Source of the DNA: Streptomyces sp. NBC_00154
Lineage (GTDB): Bacteria; Actinomycetota; Actinomycetes; Streptomycetales; Streptomycetaceae
Length of the DNA stretch: 64,000 nucleotides
NCBI RefSeq assembly: GCF_026342835.1
Contig: NZ_JAPEMI010000004.1
Coordinates: forward strand, 1 to 64,000
Direction: 5' to 3'
The translations under genes and the position numbers were made by a program. The notes below the pieces were generated by a model that did no database searches, was not told where the DNA came from, and saw only the letters and a list, made by a program, of their open reading frames with translations. Below are positions 1 through 9,114 of this stretch, in pieces; the first letter of the stretch is position 1; each line of letters opens with the position of its first letter.

Positions 1-997
<997 letters not shown>

Positions 998-998
<1 letters not shown>

Positions 999-1059
999 GA
1001 GGGCCTTCTGATCGTTCGGTGGAGATGTCGCAATCCACACCGAACCCGGAAGGCCCTCA
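998..1059. repeat. Imperfect inverted repeat at the transposase start
   Basis: Arms 998-1008 (TGAGGGCCTTC) and 1015-1021 (TTCGGTG) pair with 1049-1059 (GAAGGCCCTCA) and 1038-1044 (CACCGAA). The repeat sits directly at the transposase start codon and may be an IS end or a head-to-tail IS junction, because another IS481-like tail follows on the other strand. Confidence 0.55.
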
Positions 1060-1062
1060 CTC

Positions 1063-1119
1063 GTTCAAGATCCCCAAGCCGTGGGATCCGTCACCAACCT
1101 CCGTGGTCAGAACACCTAG
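1063..1119 (+). pseudogene. Possible C-terminal remnant of a second IS481-type transposase
   Basis: The frame ending at TAG 1117-1119 reads ...GSVTNLRGQNT-stop, which resembles the conserved end of IS481-family transposases. Only about 20 codons are recognisable, and nothing upstream continues the protein, so this would be a scar of an older insertion. The match is short and could be chance. Confidence 0.35.
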
Positions 1120-1464
1120 CTCTGTTCACCCCGACCTACGCGTCCTGGCCAACCCGCTTGAGACACACGCTCTATGGCTTGCTGGACTACAGGGCCTGCG
1201 ACTTGAACCCCAGACGGCGTGCTCCAAATGCGCTTCGTTCGTGGCCGAGAGGGCTGGCGGTCGCCTCGTACACAGTTCGCAGCTGCCCGCATCTGAGGCC
1301 GGAGACACCGGCGTCCGCAGCGAAGGCGCGCAGGTGCACGTCCACGGCGACCTGCGATCGGCCGACGAGATTTTTGGCTCACTTCAGTGCGACGGGTCAG
1401 TCCGCAACACGCGTCCTGAGCGGGGGTCACACACCTCGGGCCCCGAAGTTAGTAAGCTGACCTC
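1120..1464. other. Non-coding stretch upstream of parA with a putative leaderless promoter
   Basis: No convincing gene. Just before parA the sequence TAGTAA (1450-1455) looks like a -10 element, ending 9 bases before the ATG at 1465. There is no purine-rich ribosome site, so parA may be translated from a leaderless transcript (inference). Confidence 0.35.
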
Positions 1465-2613
1465 ATGGTTACCCCAAGTCCCAGTGGAGACAGAGAGAAG
1501 GTCGTCTCCAAGCTGCCGTCCTGGCTACGTCAGGACCTCAAGGTTCGCGCCGCCGAACTCGGTATCGACATCCAAGACGCTGTGTCAGCTGGCATCTCTG
1601 CCTGGCGAGCAGTGTCGGATGGCCACTCCCCCATCGAGACGTCAGGATCTGCGTCGTTCTCGACTTGGCTCCCCCCAGGGCAATGGGACGAACTGAAGGA
1701 CACCTGCACTGAGCGAGGGATTCCCTTCGTTCAAGGACTCGCCCAGTCCGTGCAGACGTGGATGAGCTCTCACCCCTCCCCCAGGCATCGCCCTGTGACC
1801 GGCATCTGCCAGCGCAAGGTCGTCATAAACCAGAAGGGCGGTGTCGGGAAGACGGCCATCGCGGCTGGTGTAGCCCAGGCTTTGGCCGAGGACGGCATGC
1901 GCGTGCTGCTCGTCGACTACGACCCTCAAGGGCATCTGAGCGATCAGCTTGGTGTCGAGCAGCTGCCGCCCGGGACCGACAGCCTGGTGCTGCACATGTG
2001 CGGCGAAGCCAAGGGGGAACTGCGGGACTTGATCGTCACCCTCGAATCGCCGCGCTTCGAGAAGCGACTGCACGTCCTGCCTGCGTGCCCCGACGGATTC
2101 CTCCTCGACGCCAAGATCGCCGTGTCGCGCATGCGAAACAAGGAAGCTGCCCTGGAGCGTGCCCTGAAGCCCTTGGAGAAGGACTTCGACGCCATCGTGA
2201 TCGACTGCCCACCGAGCCTGGGCATGGCGACTGATGCAGCCATCTATTTCGGGCGGCGCCGGCAAGGGGAAGGCGAAGGCCTCTCAGGCATGGTCATTCC
2301 GGTTCTCGCGGAAGACTCTTCGGCCACGGCCTACACGATGCTTGCCGAGCAGATCGAGTCGCTGCGCGACGACCTTCGCCTCGAGATTGAGTACCTCGGA
2401 CTGGTCGTCAATCTCTACGACAGCCGCCGCGGCTACGTAGCGACGTCCTCCCTGAAGGAGTGGCGCAACCTCGGGGACCCCAGAGTCCTCGCCGTCGTCG
2501 GAGACCTCAAGGAACAGCGCGAAGCTGTGCGGAAGCGTATGCCGCTGCTGGCGTACGCCCCGCACAGTGATCAGTCGGAGATCATGCGGCAGATTGCGAG
2601 GGAGATCTCGTGA
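1465..2613 (+). CDS. parA: ParA-family partition ATPase with N-terminal extension
   Basis: A 382-residue ParA/MinD-type ATPase that would move plasmid copies with its ParB partner. The deviant Walker A motif KGGVGKT is at residues 124-130, preceded by VVINQ, and LLVDYDPQG and IVIDCPPSLG further on are the A' and Walker B motifs. The first 115 residues form an extension typical of plasmid (type Ia) ParAs, which often binds the operator for autoregulation. This one contains short helices but no HTH I can name. It overlaps parB by four bases (GTGA), so the two are translationally coupled. The ATG has no Shine-Dalgarno sequence and may be leaderless. Confidence 0.93.
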   Translation: MVTPSPSGDREKVVSKLPSWLRQDLKVRAAELGIDIQDAVSAGISAWRAVSDGHSPIETSGSASFSTWLPPGQWDELKDTCTERGIPFVQGLAQSVQTWMSSHPSPRHRPVTGICQRKVVINQKGGVGKTAIAAGVAQALAEDGMRVLLVDYDPQGHLSDQLGVEQLPPGTDSLVLHMCGEAKGELRDLIVTLESPRFEKRLHVLPACPDGFLLDAKIAVSRMRNKEAALERALKPLEKDFDAIVIDCPPSLGMATDAAIYFGRRRQGEGEGLSGMVIPVLAEDSSATAYTMLAEQIESLRDDLRLEIEYLGLVVNLYDSRRGYVATSSLKEWRNLGDPRVLAVVGDLKEQREAVRKRMPLLAYAPHSDQSEIMRQIAREIS

Positions 2614-3614
2614 GCTCCAAGGAAGACCAGCTCGGCGCCTCGTCCTCTTTCGCTCGAGCCGGCACGGCCCGCAGTGTCCGTCGCCAGCTGACGGATGCAG
2701 CCTTCGGACTGGGCGACCCCAACGAGCTAGCTCTCAGCGAGATCAGTGCCAATCCTGATAACCCGCGGGAGAGCCTTGGCGATGTCTCCGGGATGGCCGC
2801 GAGTCTGAGCGAGATCGGTCAGATCCAGGCAATCACCGTGGCTTCAGTCGATGCCTACCTCCGGGACCGGCCGGAGCGCGCATCTGAACTGGCACCTGGC
2901 GCCCAGTACGTCGTAGTGGACGGTCATCGCCGTCTCGCTGGCGCTCGCATGGCCGGTCTCGCGACGATAAAGGTCACCGTCGACGACGCGCGCGTCACCA
3001 CAGACGAGTCGCTGCTCGAGGCGGCGTTCGTCGCCAACGCCCAGCGGGAGAACCTGTCCGATCTGGAAGAAGCGCAGGCACTCAAGACCCTGGTCGCGTT
3101 CTACGGGTCGCAGCACAAGGCCGCGCGACGGCTCGGAGTGACTCAGCCCTACATCTCGCAGCGCCTGTCGCTGCTGGAGCTGGTACCCGAACTTCAGGCG
3201 GACCTGGAGGCTGGGCGTCGAAAGGTCGAGCACGTACGAGGGCTCGCCAAGCACTCCCCGGAAGAGCAGCGCACTCTGGCAGACGCCCGAGCGCAGCAGG
3301 CCCAACAGAAGAAGCAGAAGCGTAAGACGCCCGTCGCGCAGCCACCCACTGATAACGGCGTTATCACCAAGGACGCGCCAGCGGTGGAGCCTGACGAGGA
3401 GTCGGCAGCTGATAACGGCGTTATCAGCGAGGGACGCCCGCAGCCCAGCAGCAACCAGCTCACTGATAACGGCGTAATCAGTCCGGGCACGGAAGAGCCT
3501 TCGGTAAGCCTCCACGTTCCGTGGCACAACCCGCAGGCCCTCGATCGGCTGGCCCGCGAGCACATGACCGCTGAGGACCGCCATACCCTCGCAAAGCTCC
3601 TCGCTCAGGAGTGA
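2610..3614 (+). CDS. parB: ParB-family centromere-binding protein
   Basis: A 334-residue ParB. The N-terminal ParB/sulfiredoxin fold begins near NPDNPRE and carries VDGHRRLAGARMAG (the GxRR-like nucleotide-binding box) and ANAQRENLSDLEEAQAL. An HTH follows (AARRLGVTQPYISQRLSLL). The C-terminal third is low-complexity and contains three copies of the peptide DNGVI, a by-product of three palindromic DNA repeats placed in the coding sequence (3350-3480). The GTG start overlaps the parA stop, with GAGGGAG just upstream. It is KorB/ParB-like in length. The C-terminal dimerisation region is not obvious by eye. Confidence 0.93.
   Translation: MSSKEDQLGASSSFARAGTARSVRRQLTDAAFGLGDPNELALSEISANPDNPRESLGDVSGMAASLSEIGQIQAITVASVDAYLRDRPERASELAPGAQYVVVDGHRRLAGARMAGLATIKVTVDDARVTTDESLLEAAFVANAQRENLSDLEEAQALKTLVAFYGSQHKAARRLGVTQPYISQRLSLLELVPELQADLEAGRRKVEHVRGLAKHSPEEQRTLADARAQQAQQKKQKRKTPVAQPPTDNGVITKDAPAVEPDEESAADNGVISEGRPQPSSNQLTDNGVISPGTEEPSVSLHVPWHNPQALDRLAREHMTAEDRHTLAKLLAQE
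3350..3480. repeat. parS: Three 17-bp palindromes inside parB (candidate parS centromere)
   Basis: TGATAACGGCGTTATCA occurs at 3350-3366 and 3410-3426, and TGATAACGGCGTAATCA at 3464-3480. The first two are perfect palindromes with 8-bp arms and a single central base; the third has one mismatch. Start-to-start spacings are 60 and 54 bp. All three are in the same frame and encode (T/A)DNGVI. They differ from the chromosomal parS consensus TGTTTCACGTGAAACA, as expected for a plasmid-specific site. The centromere role is inferred from their position in the parAB operon. Confidence 0.8.
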
Positions 3615-3625
3615 TCGCGGATTTG

Positions 3626-3664
3626 AACGTCCCTGTTTTCCCACACCGGCAAGGCAGGGACGTT
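3626..3664 (+). terminator. Hairpin terminator after parB
   Basis: Arms AACGTCCCTG (3626-3635) and CAGGGACGTT (3655-3664) form a perfect 10-bp stem with a 19-base loop, starting 12 bases after the parB stop. A rho-independent-like terminator of the operon is the natural reading. Confidence 0.7.
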
Positions 3665-3729
3665 CTTGATGCCAAGGTGGATCTCCAAACAGAAGATCTA
3701 CGGAACACGCTTCAGGGAGGGGATCGCGG

Positions 3730-5370
3730 GTGGCCGCGATGCAGCTGACACGCACGCACCGGGTACTCATCGGGGTCGTCGTCGCCGGCGCGGCAATCAT
3801 CGCCGCGATCGGCTTCGCGGGCTCGTACGCCGCCGTGCGCGCGCTCGCAGAACAGAAGGGCTTCGGGAACTTCTCCCTGGTCTTCCCGATCGGCATCGAC
3901 GCGGGCATCTGCGTACTGCTGGCGCTGGACCTGCTCCTGACCTGGATGCGGATACCGTTCCCGCTGCTGCGCCAGACCGCCTGGCTGCTGACCGCCGCGA
4001 CGATCGCCTTCAACGGCGCCGCGGCCTGGCCCGACCCGCTCGGCGTCGGCATGCACGCGGTGATCCCGGTGCTGTTCGTGGTCGCGGTCGAGGCCGCCCG
4101 GCACGCGGTCGGCCGGATAGCCGACCTGACGGCCGACAAGCACATGGAGGGCGTCCGGCTCACCCGCTGGCTGCTCTCCCCCGTCCCCACGTTCAAGCTG
4201 TGGCGCCGGATGAAGCTGTGGGAGCTGCGTTCGTACGAGCAGGTCATCAAGCTCGAACAGGACCGGCTGATCTACCAGGCCCGGCTCCAGGCGCGTTTCG
4301 GCCGGAACTGGCGCCGCAAGGCCCCCGTCGAGTCGCTGATGCCGCTGCGGCTGGCGAAGTTCGGCGTTCCGCTGGCCGACACCGGCCCGGCCGGGCTGGC
4401 CGCAGCGGGCATCGAACCGGTCCTGCTGCCCCCGGCGCCGGCCCCGGCCGCCGTCGAGACGGCCCACCCCCACGCCGAGCTGATGGGCGAGCATCAGCGT
4501 GCTCTGGAAGCCAGCGCGACGGGGGCAGCTACGGCCGGTCATGAGGAGCTGGCGTCCTCGCCTGAGCCCGAGGGTGCCGAGTCCTTCGTGCTGGACGAAC
4601 CGGTTCTGCCTGACGTCGGCTACTACGAGGCCCTCCAGGGGTTCATCTCTCAGTACGGCGAGCTGCCGAACGCCCGCCAGTTCGGACTCTTCCTTGCCCA
4701 GTACGGCGTCGTCGATCCCGTGTCCGGCAGCGTTCTCACGGAGGGACAGCTCAGGCCCATCCTGCAGGACTTCAAGATGCAGGCTCCGCAGTCGCCCGTG
4801 TCGGCAGACGACCAGGAGCGACCGGCCGATGATGTCGCGGTGCCGGCATCTGGCGTGGCTGAGGGAGCGGATGACCGGGGCGTATGGACTGACGCAACGG
4901 CGGACAGCCGCTCCTTTGCCGGGACCGACATGACTGATCCGGCTGTTGCCTCGCAGCCGTATGTGGCCGAGCCGGTCCTGGTCCCGACCGCCTTGGTGGA
5001 AGACGGCCGTGCGGCCGGTGGGGGAGTACCGCAGCAATCTCCCCGGGAAAGCCCGACGGCGGGCGTGGCTGGAGAGGACGCGACCGTCTGGGAGGCCACG
5101 GTCTCCGACACGGGGGAGGCCACTGCGCGACTGCCCGAGCAGCAGAGCCAGGAGCCTGATCTGGACCCGGTGCAGCAGCAGATTGTGACGGTCGCGGAGT
5201 GGCTTGCCGAGGCCGAGGAGGCCGGCCAGAAGCTCTCCGGAGCGGAGGTTGCCCGGCGTCTGGAGCTGTCCCCGAAGACCGGTCAGCGGCGGGTCAACGC
5301 AGCGGTCGAGTACCTCACGGAGCAACGGCGGCAACAGGGCCGCGCGCATCTCCGGTCGGTCAGCCGCTGA
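3730..5370 (+). CDS. DUF2637/Spd-like plasmid membrane protein with C-terminal HTH
   Basis: A 546-residue protein. The N-terminal 130 residues hold about four hydrophobic helices (IGVVVAGAAIIAAIGFAGSY, FPIGIDAGICVLLALDLLL, WLLTAATIAFNGAAAW, AVIPVLFVVAVEAARHAV), in the arrangement of DUF2637 proteins. These are common on Streptomyces plasmids and integrative elements and are often called Spd (spread) proteins. A charged region, a long acidic/proline linker, and a final HTH-like segment (LSGAEVARRLELSPKTGQRRV, about residues 500-525) follow. AGGGAGGGG eight bases upstream supports GTG 3730; ATG 3739 is the alternative. A role in plasmid spread or regulation is inferred. Confidence 0.75.
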   Translation: MAAMQLTRTHRVLIGVVVAGAAIIAAIGFAGSYAAVRALAEQKGFGNFSLVFPIGIDAGICVLLALDLLLTWMRIPFPLLRQTAWLLTAATIAFNGAAAWPDPLGVGMHAVIPVLFVVAVEAARHAVGRIADLTADKHMEGVRLTRWLLSPVPTFKLWRRMKLWELRSYEQVIKLEQDRLIYQARLQARFGRNWRRKAPVESLMPLRLAKFGVPLADTGPAGLAAAGIEPVLLPPAPAPAAVETAHPHAELMGEHQRALEASATGAATAGHEELASSPEPEGAESFVLDEPVLPDVGYYEALQGFISQYGELPNARQFGLFLAQYGVVDPVSGSVLTEGQLRPILQDFKMQAPQSPVSADDQERPADDVAVPASGVAEGADDRGVWTDATADSRSFAGTDMTDPAVASQPYVAEPVLVPTALVEDGRAAGGGVPQQSPRESPTAGVAGEDATVWEATVSDTGEATARLPEQQSQEPDLDPVQQQIVTVAEWLAEAEEAGQKLSGAEVARRLELSPKTGQRRVNAAVEYLTEQRRQQGRAHLRSVSR

Positions 5371-5395
5371 GCGAACCGCCCTGACGAGTGGCCGA

Positions 5396-6250
5396 TGACC
5401 GATCCCGGTCATCGGCCACCGTCATGTCCGGGCCCTGCCGCGTGACCGATTCCGGGGGCGTGACCGGTGACCGATGGCCGGTGACCGATGGCGCCGTGAC
5501 CGACTCCGACGCTCGTGACCGATGACCGATGCGGCCCGGATCGGTCATCGGTCATGACCAGCAGAGTGCTCATCGGTCACCTCGCCGGTGTGACCGACGG
5601 ACCTCTCCGCGGGGCACTGCTCCGCCTCTCGGGGCAGGGCTTGCCCACGCCATTGGGGGGTTGCCCGGGGTTGCATGGACCGGTCACCGAGGCTTGCCCA
5701 CCCCTTGAGGAGGCTTGCCCAATCGGTCACCGGGGGCTTGCCCGCCACATGGGCAAGCCTCCCATCTGCTGTTTCAGGGAGTTGGGCAAGCCGTTGGGCA
5801 AGCCGGTCTGAGGAGAGTTCACGGCACGACATCCGAAAGGAGAAGTGCCGTGCCGAACCTGCCGCCGACCGCCCACACCGCCCGCGGAATCTTTGAGCGC
5901 CTGGATGTGGAGTGGGAAGGCCTGTGCGCGGACACCTCCGTCCAGGCCGCCGTGACCGATTGGCTGGTGGCCGATCGACTGGCCGATGACGTCGCGGCCG
6001 TGACCGATTCCTGGGTGCGCGGTCTCGGACCCGCCCAGCTGCTCGCCGCTCTTCGGCCGCCCAACGGGGCCGTGACCGATGCGCTGACCGATGCCGTGCT
6101 CCGCGCTCTGTTGCGCCGGGCGGCCGGCCGTGACCGATCGGCCACGCTCGCCGCCCGCGTCATCGTCCAGGCGATGATCCCGGCCGCGGTCCGCATGACG
6201 CGCGGCCAGGTCCGCCCCTTCGGTGGCCGCACCTTCGACGACATCGGTCA
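5396..6250. repeat. TGACCGAT repeat array spanning the promoter region and the 5' half of the next gene
   Basis: Exact copies of TGACCGAT lie at 5396, 5443, 5468, 5482, 5516, 5523, 5953, 6001, 6073, 6085 and 6131. Inverted copies (ATCGGTCA) lie at 5540, 5547, 5572, 5722 and 6243, with TGACCGAC variants at 5497 and 5591. Chance would give well under one exact copy in this length. Inside the gene from 5850 most copies sit in one frame and encode Val-Thr-Asp, so the DNA motif appears to have shaped the protein. The array looks like initiator iterons or a multi-site operator. Confidence 0.85.
5638..5804. repeat. Second repeat family, GGCTTGCCCA, direct then inverted
   Basis: Copies lie at 5638-5647, 5691-5700, 5712-5721 and 5735-5744 (one mismatch) in one orientation, and at 5750-5759, 5783-5792 and 5795-5804 in the other. 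The switch in orientation at about 5747 makes the block symmetric: 5735-5744 and 5750-5759 form a near-perfect hairpin. It ends 45 bases before the start of the next gene, so it is an operator cluster or part of a replication origin. Confidence 0.8.
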
Positions 6251-6749
6251 CATGACCATCGCCGCCCTCTACGTCGTCGCCCGCTCCGGTCGCATCCATA
6301 CCCGGCCTGGCCGGCCCGCCGCGAACCTCGCTCTGGACACGCTGCGTCACGTCTGCCGGGAGCTCACCGCCGACCGCGAAGAGCACGGCGAAGAGCTGGG
6401 TGCCGCTGAGGACCTGGCCGACAGCACGCCCGGGCCGGCCGAGCTGGCCGAAGCCCAGAGCGTCAGCGCGGCCGCGGCCGCGGCTGGCCTTCAGCCCACC
6501 GGGGCCGTCAGCGAAGGGGAAGCCGACCGTGCCCGTCTGGAACTGCTCGAGCTGGTCCTGGACGCGATGGGCAGCGGCACCCTCTCGTCGGCCGACGCCC
6601 GAGCCATCGCCTGGCACTACACCACCGACCCGGTCACCGACATCGTCGCCGCCACTCGCACCGGTACGACCGCCGCGGCGTGGCAGCGCCGCCGCTCCCG
6701 CGCCGTGGCCCGTCTGTCGGCCTCGCTGCAGCTGAGGCCTGCGGCATGA
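5850..6749 (+). CDS. Sigma-like helix-turn-helix protein encoded within the repeat array
   Basis: A 299-residue protein starting at GTG 5850 with AAAGGAG at 5836-5842. The middle (about residues 90-180: AARVIVQAMIPAAVRM through ANLALDTLRHVCREL) resembles sigma-factor region 2. The last 70 residues (LSSADARAIAWHYTTD, then ATRTGTTAAAWQRRRSRA) resemble a region-4 HTH, so it is probably a sigma-like DNA-binding regulator. VTD appears repeatedly near the N-terminus because TGACCGAT iterons are written into the gene. It is followed by the transfer operon and may control it. An iteron-binding replication initiator is the alternative, since some Streptomyces linear plasmids carry their origin inside the rep gene. 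Confidence 0.6.
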   Translation: MPNLPPTAHTARGIFERLDVEWEGLCADTSVQAAVTDWLVADRLADDVAAVTDSWVRGLGPAQLLAALRPPNGAVTDALTDAVLRALLRRAAGRDRSATLAARVIVQAMIPAAVRMTRGQVRPFGGRTFDDIGHMTIAALYVVARSGRIHTRPGRPAANLALDTLRHVCRELTADREEHGEELGAAEDLADSTPGPAELAEAQSVSAAAAAAGLQPTGAVSEGEADRARLELLELVLDAMGSGTLSSADARAIAWHYTTDPVTDIVAATRTGTTAAAWQRRRSRAVARLSASLQLRPAA

Positions 6750-6802
6750 CCGCGCTTCGTCCTCCGTCCACCGTCGGCCCGAACCCAGAGAGGGACACCC
6801 AC

Positions 6803-7069
6803 ATGACCCAGACCGCCAAGGCGCCCCTGGATGCAGACGAAGAGCGCGTCACACGCGCCCAGCGTCTGCTCATCCAGCTCGGCGCCGCGCTCGTCGCGCA
6901 ACCCTTCGACATCCACACCCACGATCGGCTGCGCGCCTTCCTCGCTAAGGACGCCGACGGCGTCCTCGCCTCTCTGGAGACGCTGCAGCAGCGACCGGAG
7001 ACCGAGCTACGCCGACGGATCGCTGAGTTGGGCGGCCACACCCTGCGGCCCTTCGGAGACTCGGCATGA
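6803..7069 (+). CDS. Small hypothetical protein at the head of the transfer operon
   Basis: An 88-residue, mostly helical, charged soluble protein (RAQRLLIQLGAALVAQ, LRAFLAKDADGVLASLETLQQR). No domain is recognised. ATG 6803 is preceded by GAGAGGGA, and its stop overlaps the start of the TcpC-like gene (ATGA at 7066), so it is translationally coupled to it. An in-frame upstream extension to 6680 would run into the previous gene and lacks a ribosome site. Confidence 0.7.
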   Translation: MTQTAKAPLDADEERVTRAQRLLIQLGAALVAQPFDIHTHDRLRAFLAKDADGVLASLETLQQRPETELRRRIAELGGHTLRPFGDSA

Positions 7070-8205
7070 AGTCGTCGTGGAACCGTCGCCCGGCCAAGGA
7101 AGCAGCAGCTGTACCGGACGCCGAACCGCAGGACTGGGACATCGACGAGGGGCCGCAGGATGTGGCCGGCTGGTCGACTGGAGCCCAGGCAAACACTGCC
7201 GCCGCCCTCCGCTGGACGGCTTGGGGACTACTCGTCCTCGGCCCGCTGCTCGGCGCGTTCGCATATCTGTCGGCACCGGCACAGGCCGGACCCGCACAGA
7301 AGAGGCCGGCGCCCACCGCTCCGGCTGCAACCGGCGCCCAGGGCGCGGCCGGCTTCGCCCAGCTCTTCGTCGCCGCCTTCATCTCAGCGGGGGAGGACGA
7401 CCAGGACAAGCTCGCCGCCTACTACCCGGACGCCACCAGCCTTCGCCTGGAAGGGGATCCGGACCGGCGGCACGGCGAGCAGCTCACCGTCGTACGGCTG
7501 CGCCAGACCGATTCCGGCATCTGGTCCGTCACGGTGGCCGCCCGCATCACCTCCACGAAACCGGCTGCGAAGCCGGCCGACGGACAGCCTGACGACAAGG
7601 ACGAAGCGAAGGCCGCGGCCGCCCAGGCGGTGCGGTACTTCCAGGTCCCGGTTGCCACCGCGACCACGGCCGGCGGGGCGAGCGGCTACACGGCGCTGGC
7701 GATGCCGGCCGAAGTTGCCGCCCCCGAGCGGATCAAGGCTCCCGGACTTGTCTACGGGCCGATGCGGCCGGCGCTGCCAGCGGATCCGCGGACCCAGGCC
7801 GTCACCGAGTTCCTGACCGCCTACCTGACTGGTGTCGGCGAGCTCGACCGCTACCTCGCACCGGGAACCCACCTGGCCCCCGTTGCTCCCGCGCCGTACA
7901 CGGGCATCGCGGTCGACACGCTCGCCATCGAGGGCGAGAAGGGCACCGAGCCGGTGACCGCCGTGCCCGACGACGGCACCACGCTGCGGCTGTTGGTCGC
8001 GCTGCGCGCCACGGGCCACGACGAGGTCCGCGTCCCGCTCACCTACGCGCTGACCCTCAAGGCCCGGGCCGGCCGCTGGGAGATCGCCACTCTCGACGGC
8101 GCCCCCACACTCGCCGCCACTCCCACCGAGCCGACCGCCTCCAACGCCAGCACGACCCCCTCGGCGGCGCCCAGCACGGCCCCCACCCCCGCCTCCACTT
8201 CCTAA
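7066..8205 (+). CDS. TcpC-like conjugation protein (VirB8-type)
   Basis: A 379-residue bitopic membrane protein: a cytoplasmic N-terminus of about 48 residues, one TM helix (about 49-68, TAWGLLVLGPLLGAFAYL), an Ala/Pro stalk, then two tandem NTF2-like extracytoplasmic domains. These begin near FAQLFVAAFISAGEDDQ and AVTEFLTAYLTGVGELDRYL and each include VTVAAR/VPLTYALTLKA-type strands. This is the layout of TcpC of Gram-positive conjugative elements, the counterpart of VirB8 in the mating channel scaffold. The tail is Ser/Thr/Pro/Ala-rich. It is coupled at its start to the 88-aa gene. Confidence 0.85.
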   Translation: MKSSWNRRPAKEAAAVPDAEPQDWDIDEGPQDVAGWSTGAQANTAAALRWTAWGLLVLGPLLGAFAYLSAPAQAGPAQKRPAPTAPAATGAQGAAGFAQLFVAAFISAGEDDQDKLAAYYPDATSLRLEGDPDRRHGEQLTVVRLRQTDSGIWSVTVAARITSTKPAAKPADGQPDDKDEAKAAAAQAVRYFQVPVATATTAGGASGYTALAMPAEVAAPERIKAPGLVYGPMRPALPADPRTQAVTEFLTAYLTGVGELDRYLAPGTHLAPVAPAPYTGIAVDTLAIEGEKGTEPVTAVPDDGTTLRLLVALRATGHDEVRVPLTYALTLKARAGRWEIATLDGAPTLAATPTEPTASNASTTPSAAPSTAPTPASTS

Positions 8206-8217
8206 GGAGAAGACGTC

Positions 8218-8505
8218 ATGCACGACATCACGCTCGCCGCGGGCTGGATCCAGACCGGTACCGGCCTTGGCAATGACATCAAGGCCCTCATCTTCAACGT
8301 CGCCATCCCGGTGCTGTGCGGTGCCTTCGTGGTCATCGTCGGCTGGAAGACGAAGGCGCCCGGCCCGACCATCATGGCCGTGATCTTCGCGGCCATCGTC
8401 TGGGGCGGCGCCGCGAACATGGACACCCTCAAGGACAAGACCACCGAGGACATCACCCAGTACGACGGCGGCGGCCGGCAACTCACCGGGCCTGGTGACC
8501 AGTGA
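8218..8505 (+). CDS. Small two-TM protein, VirB2/TrbC-like pilin candidate
   Basis: 95 residues with two hydrophobic helices (about 24-42, IKALIFNVAIPVLCGAFVVI; about 50-66, IMAVIFAAIVWGGAA) separated by a short basic loop, and a polar C-terminus. Size, topology and position between the TcpC-like gene and the VirB3-like gene fit a VirB2/TrbC-type subunit. Sequence identity to known pilins is not evident. A strong ribosome site (AAGGAG, seven bases before ATG) suggests high expression, as expected of a structural subunit. Confidence 0.6.
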   Translation: MHDITLAAGWIQTGTGLGNDIKALIFNVAIPVLCGAFVVIVGWKTKAPGPTIMAVIFAAIVWGGAANMDTLKDKTTEDITQYDGGGRQLTGPGDQ

Positions 8506-9113
8506 CCACCCACCTCGTCGACGCATCCGAGACCAGCGACGAGCTGATCGGCCGCTGCTACACCAAGGCCCGTCGCGCCCCGCTGGTTCACGGTGTCATC
8601 CGTGACGTCAACGGCGGCCGCGGAATCCGACTGCCGGGCGGCCCGTACACGCTCACTCAGCTTGCGGCGATCGTCGGCACGTTCGTGGCGCTGATCCTGA
8701 CCCGTGCGATCTGGGGTGGGTACGGGCTGATGGATGTGGTGGTGCTGCTCGGCCTGCCGTTCGCGGCCGCGTTCCTCCTGCGGCATCTGCACATCGACGG
8801 CCGCAACCCTGCCGCCGCTCTGGTCAGCGTCGCCGTGATGATGGCCGGCCCCCGGTGGGGGCGGCTGCATGGCCGGCCCTTCCGCCCGGCGCGCCCGGTG
8901 AGCGGCGACACGCTCATCACCGTCACCGCCGACGGTCCTGCGGCCGGTAGTTCCCCCGCAGTGGCACGCCAGGCCACCCCCGTCACTCACCCTGTGCGGC
9001 CGGCGCCGGCCGCACACACCCCCAATACGACGGCCGGCGCCCCTGTGGCGTCCGGTGTGCAGGCCCTGCTCGCCCGCCGCGCCACATCCGCACGAACCGA
9101 TCCGGAGGAATGA
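8502..9113 (+). CDS. PrgI/VirB3-like membrane protein
   Basis: A 203-residue protein with a soluble N-terminus and two adjacent hydrophobic helices (about 47-65, LTQLAAIVGTFVALILTRAI; about 70-90, YGLMDVVVLLGLPFAAAFLL), then HLHIDGRNP and a Pro/Ala-rich tail. The helical pair followed by a basic segment directly ahead of the VirB4 gene matches PrgI/VirB3-family proteins that anchor the VirB4 ATPase. GTG 8502 overlaps the preceding stop (GTGA). Confidence 0.65.
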   Translation: MTTHLVDASETSDELIGRCYTKARRAPLVHGVIRDVNGGRGIRLPGGPYTLTQLAAIVGTFVALILTRAIWGGYGLMDVVVLLGLPFAAAFLLRHLHIDGRNPAAALVSVAVMMAGPRWGRLHGRPFRPARPVSGDTLITVTADGPAAGSSPAVARQATPVTHPVRPAPAAHTPNTTAGAPVASGVQALLARRATSARTDPEE

Positions 9114-9114
9114 G

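Noticed and set aside
3712..5412. 566-codon - strand open frame opposite the DUF2637-like gene
   Set aside because: Shadow of the + strand gene, whose membrane segments and HTH are clear.
5850..6749. Calling this gene a classical Rep initiator
   Set aside because: The protein reads as sigma-like. The iterons are suggestive, but origin function is left as a hypothesis.
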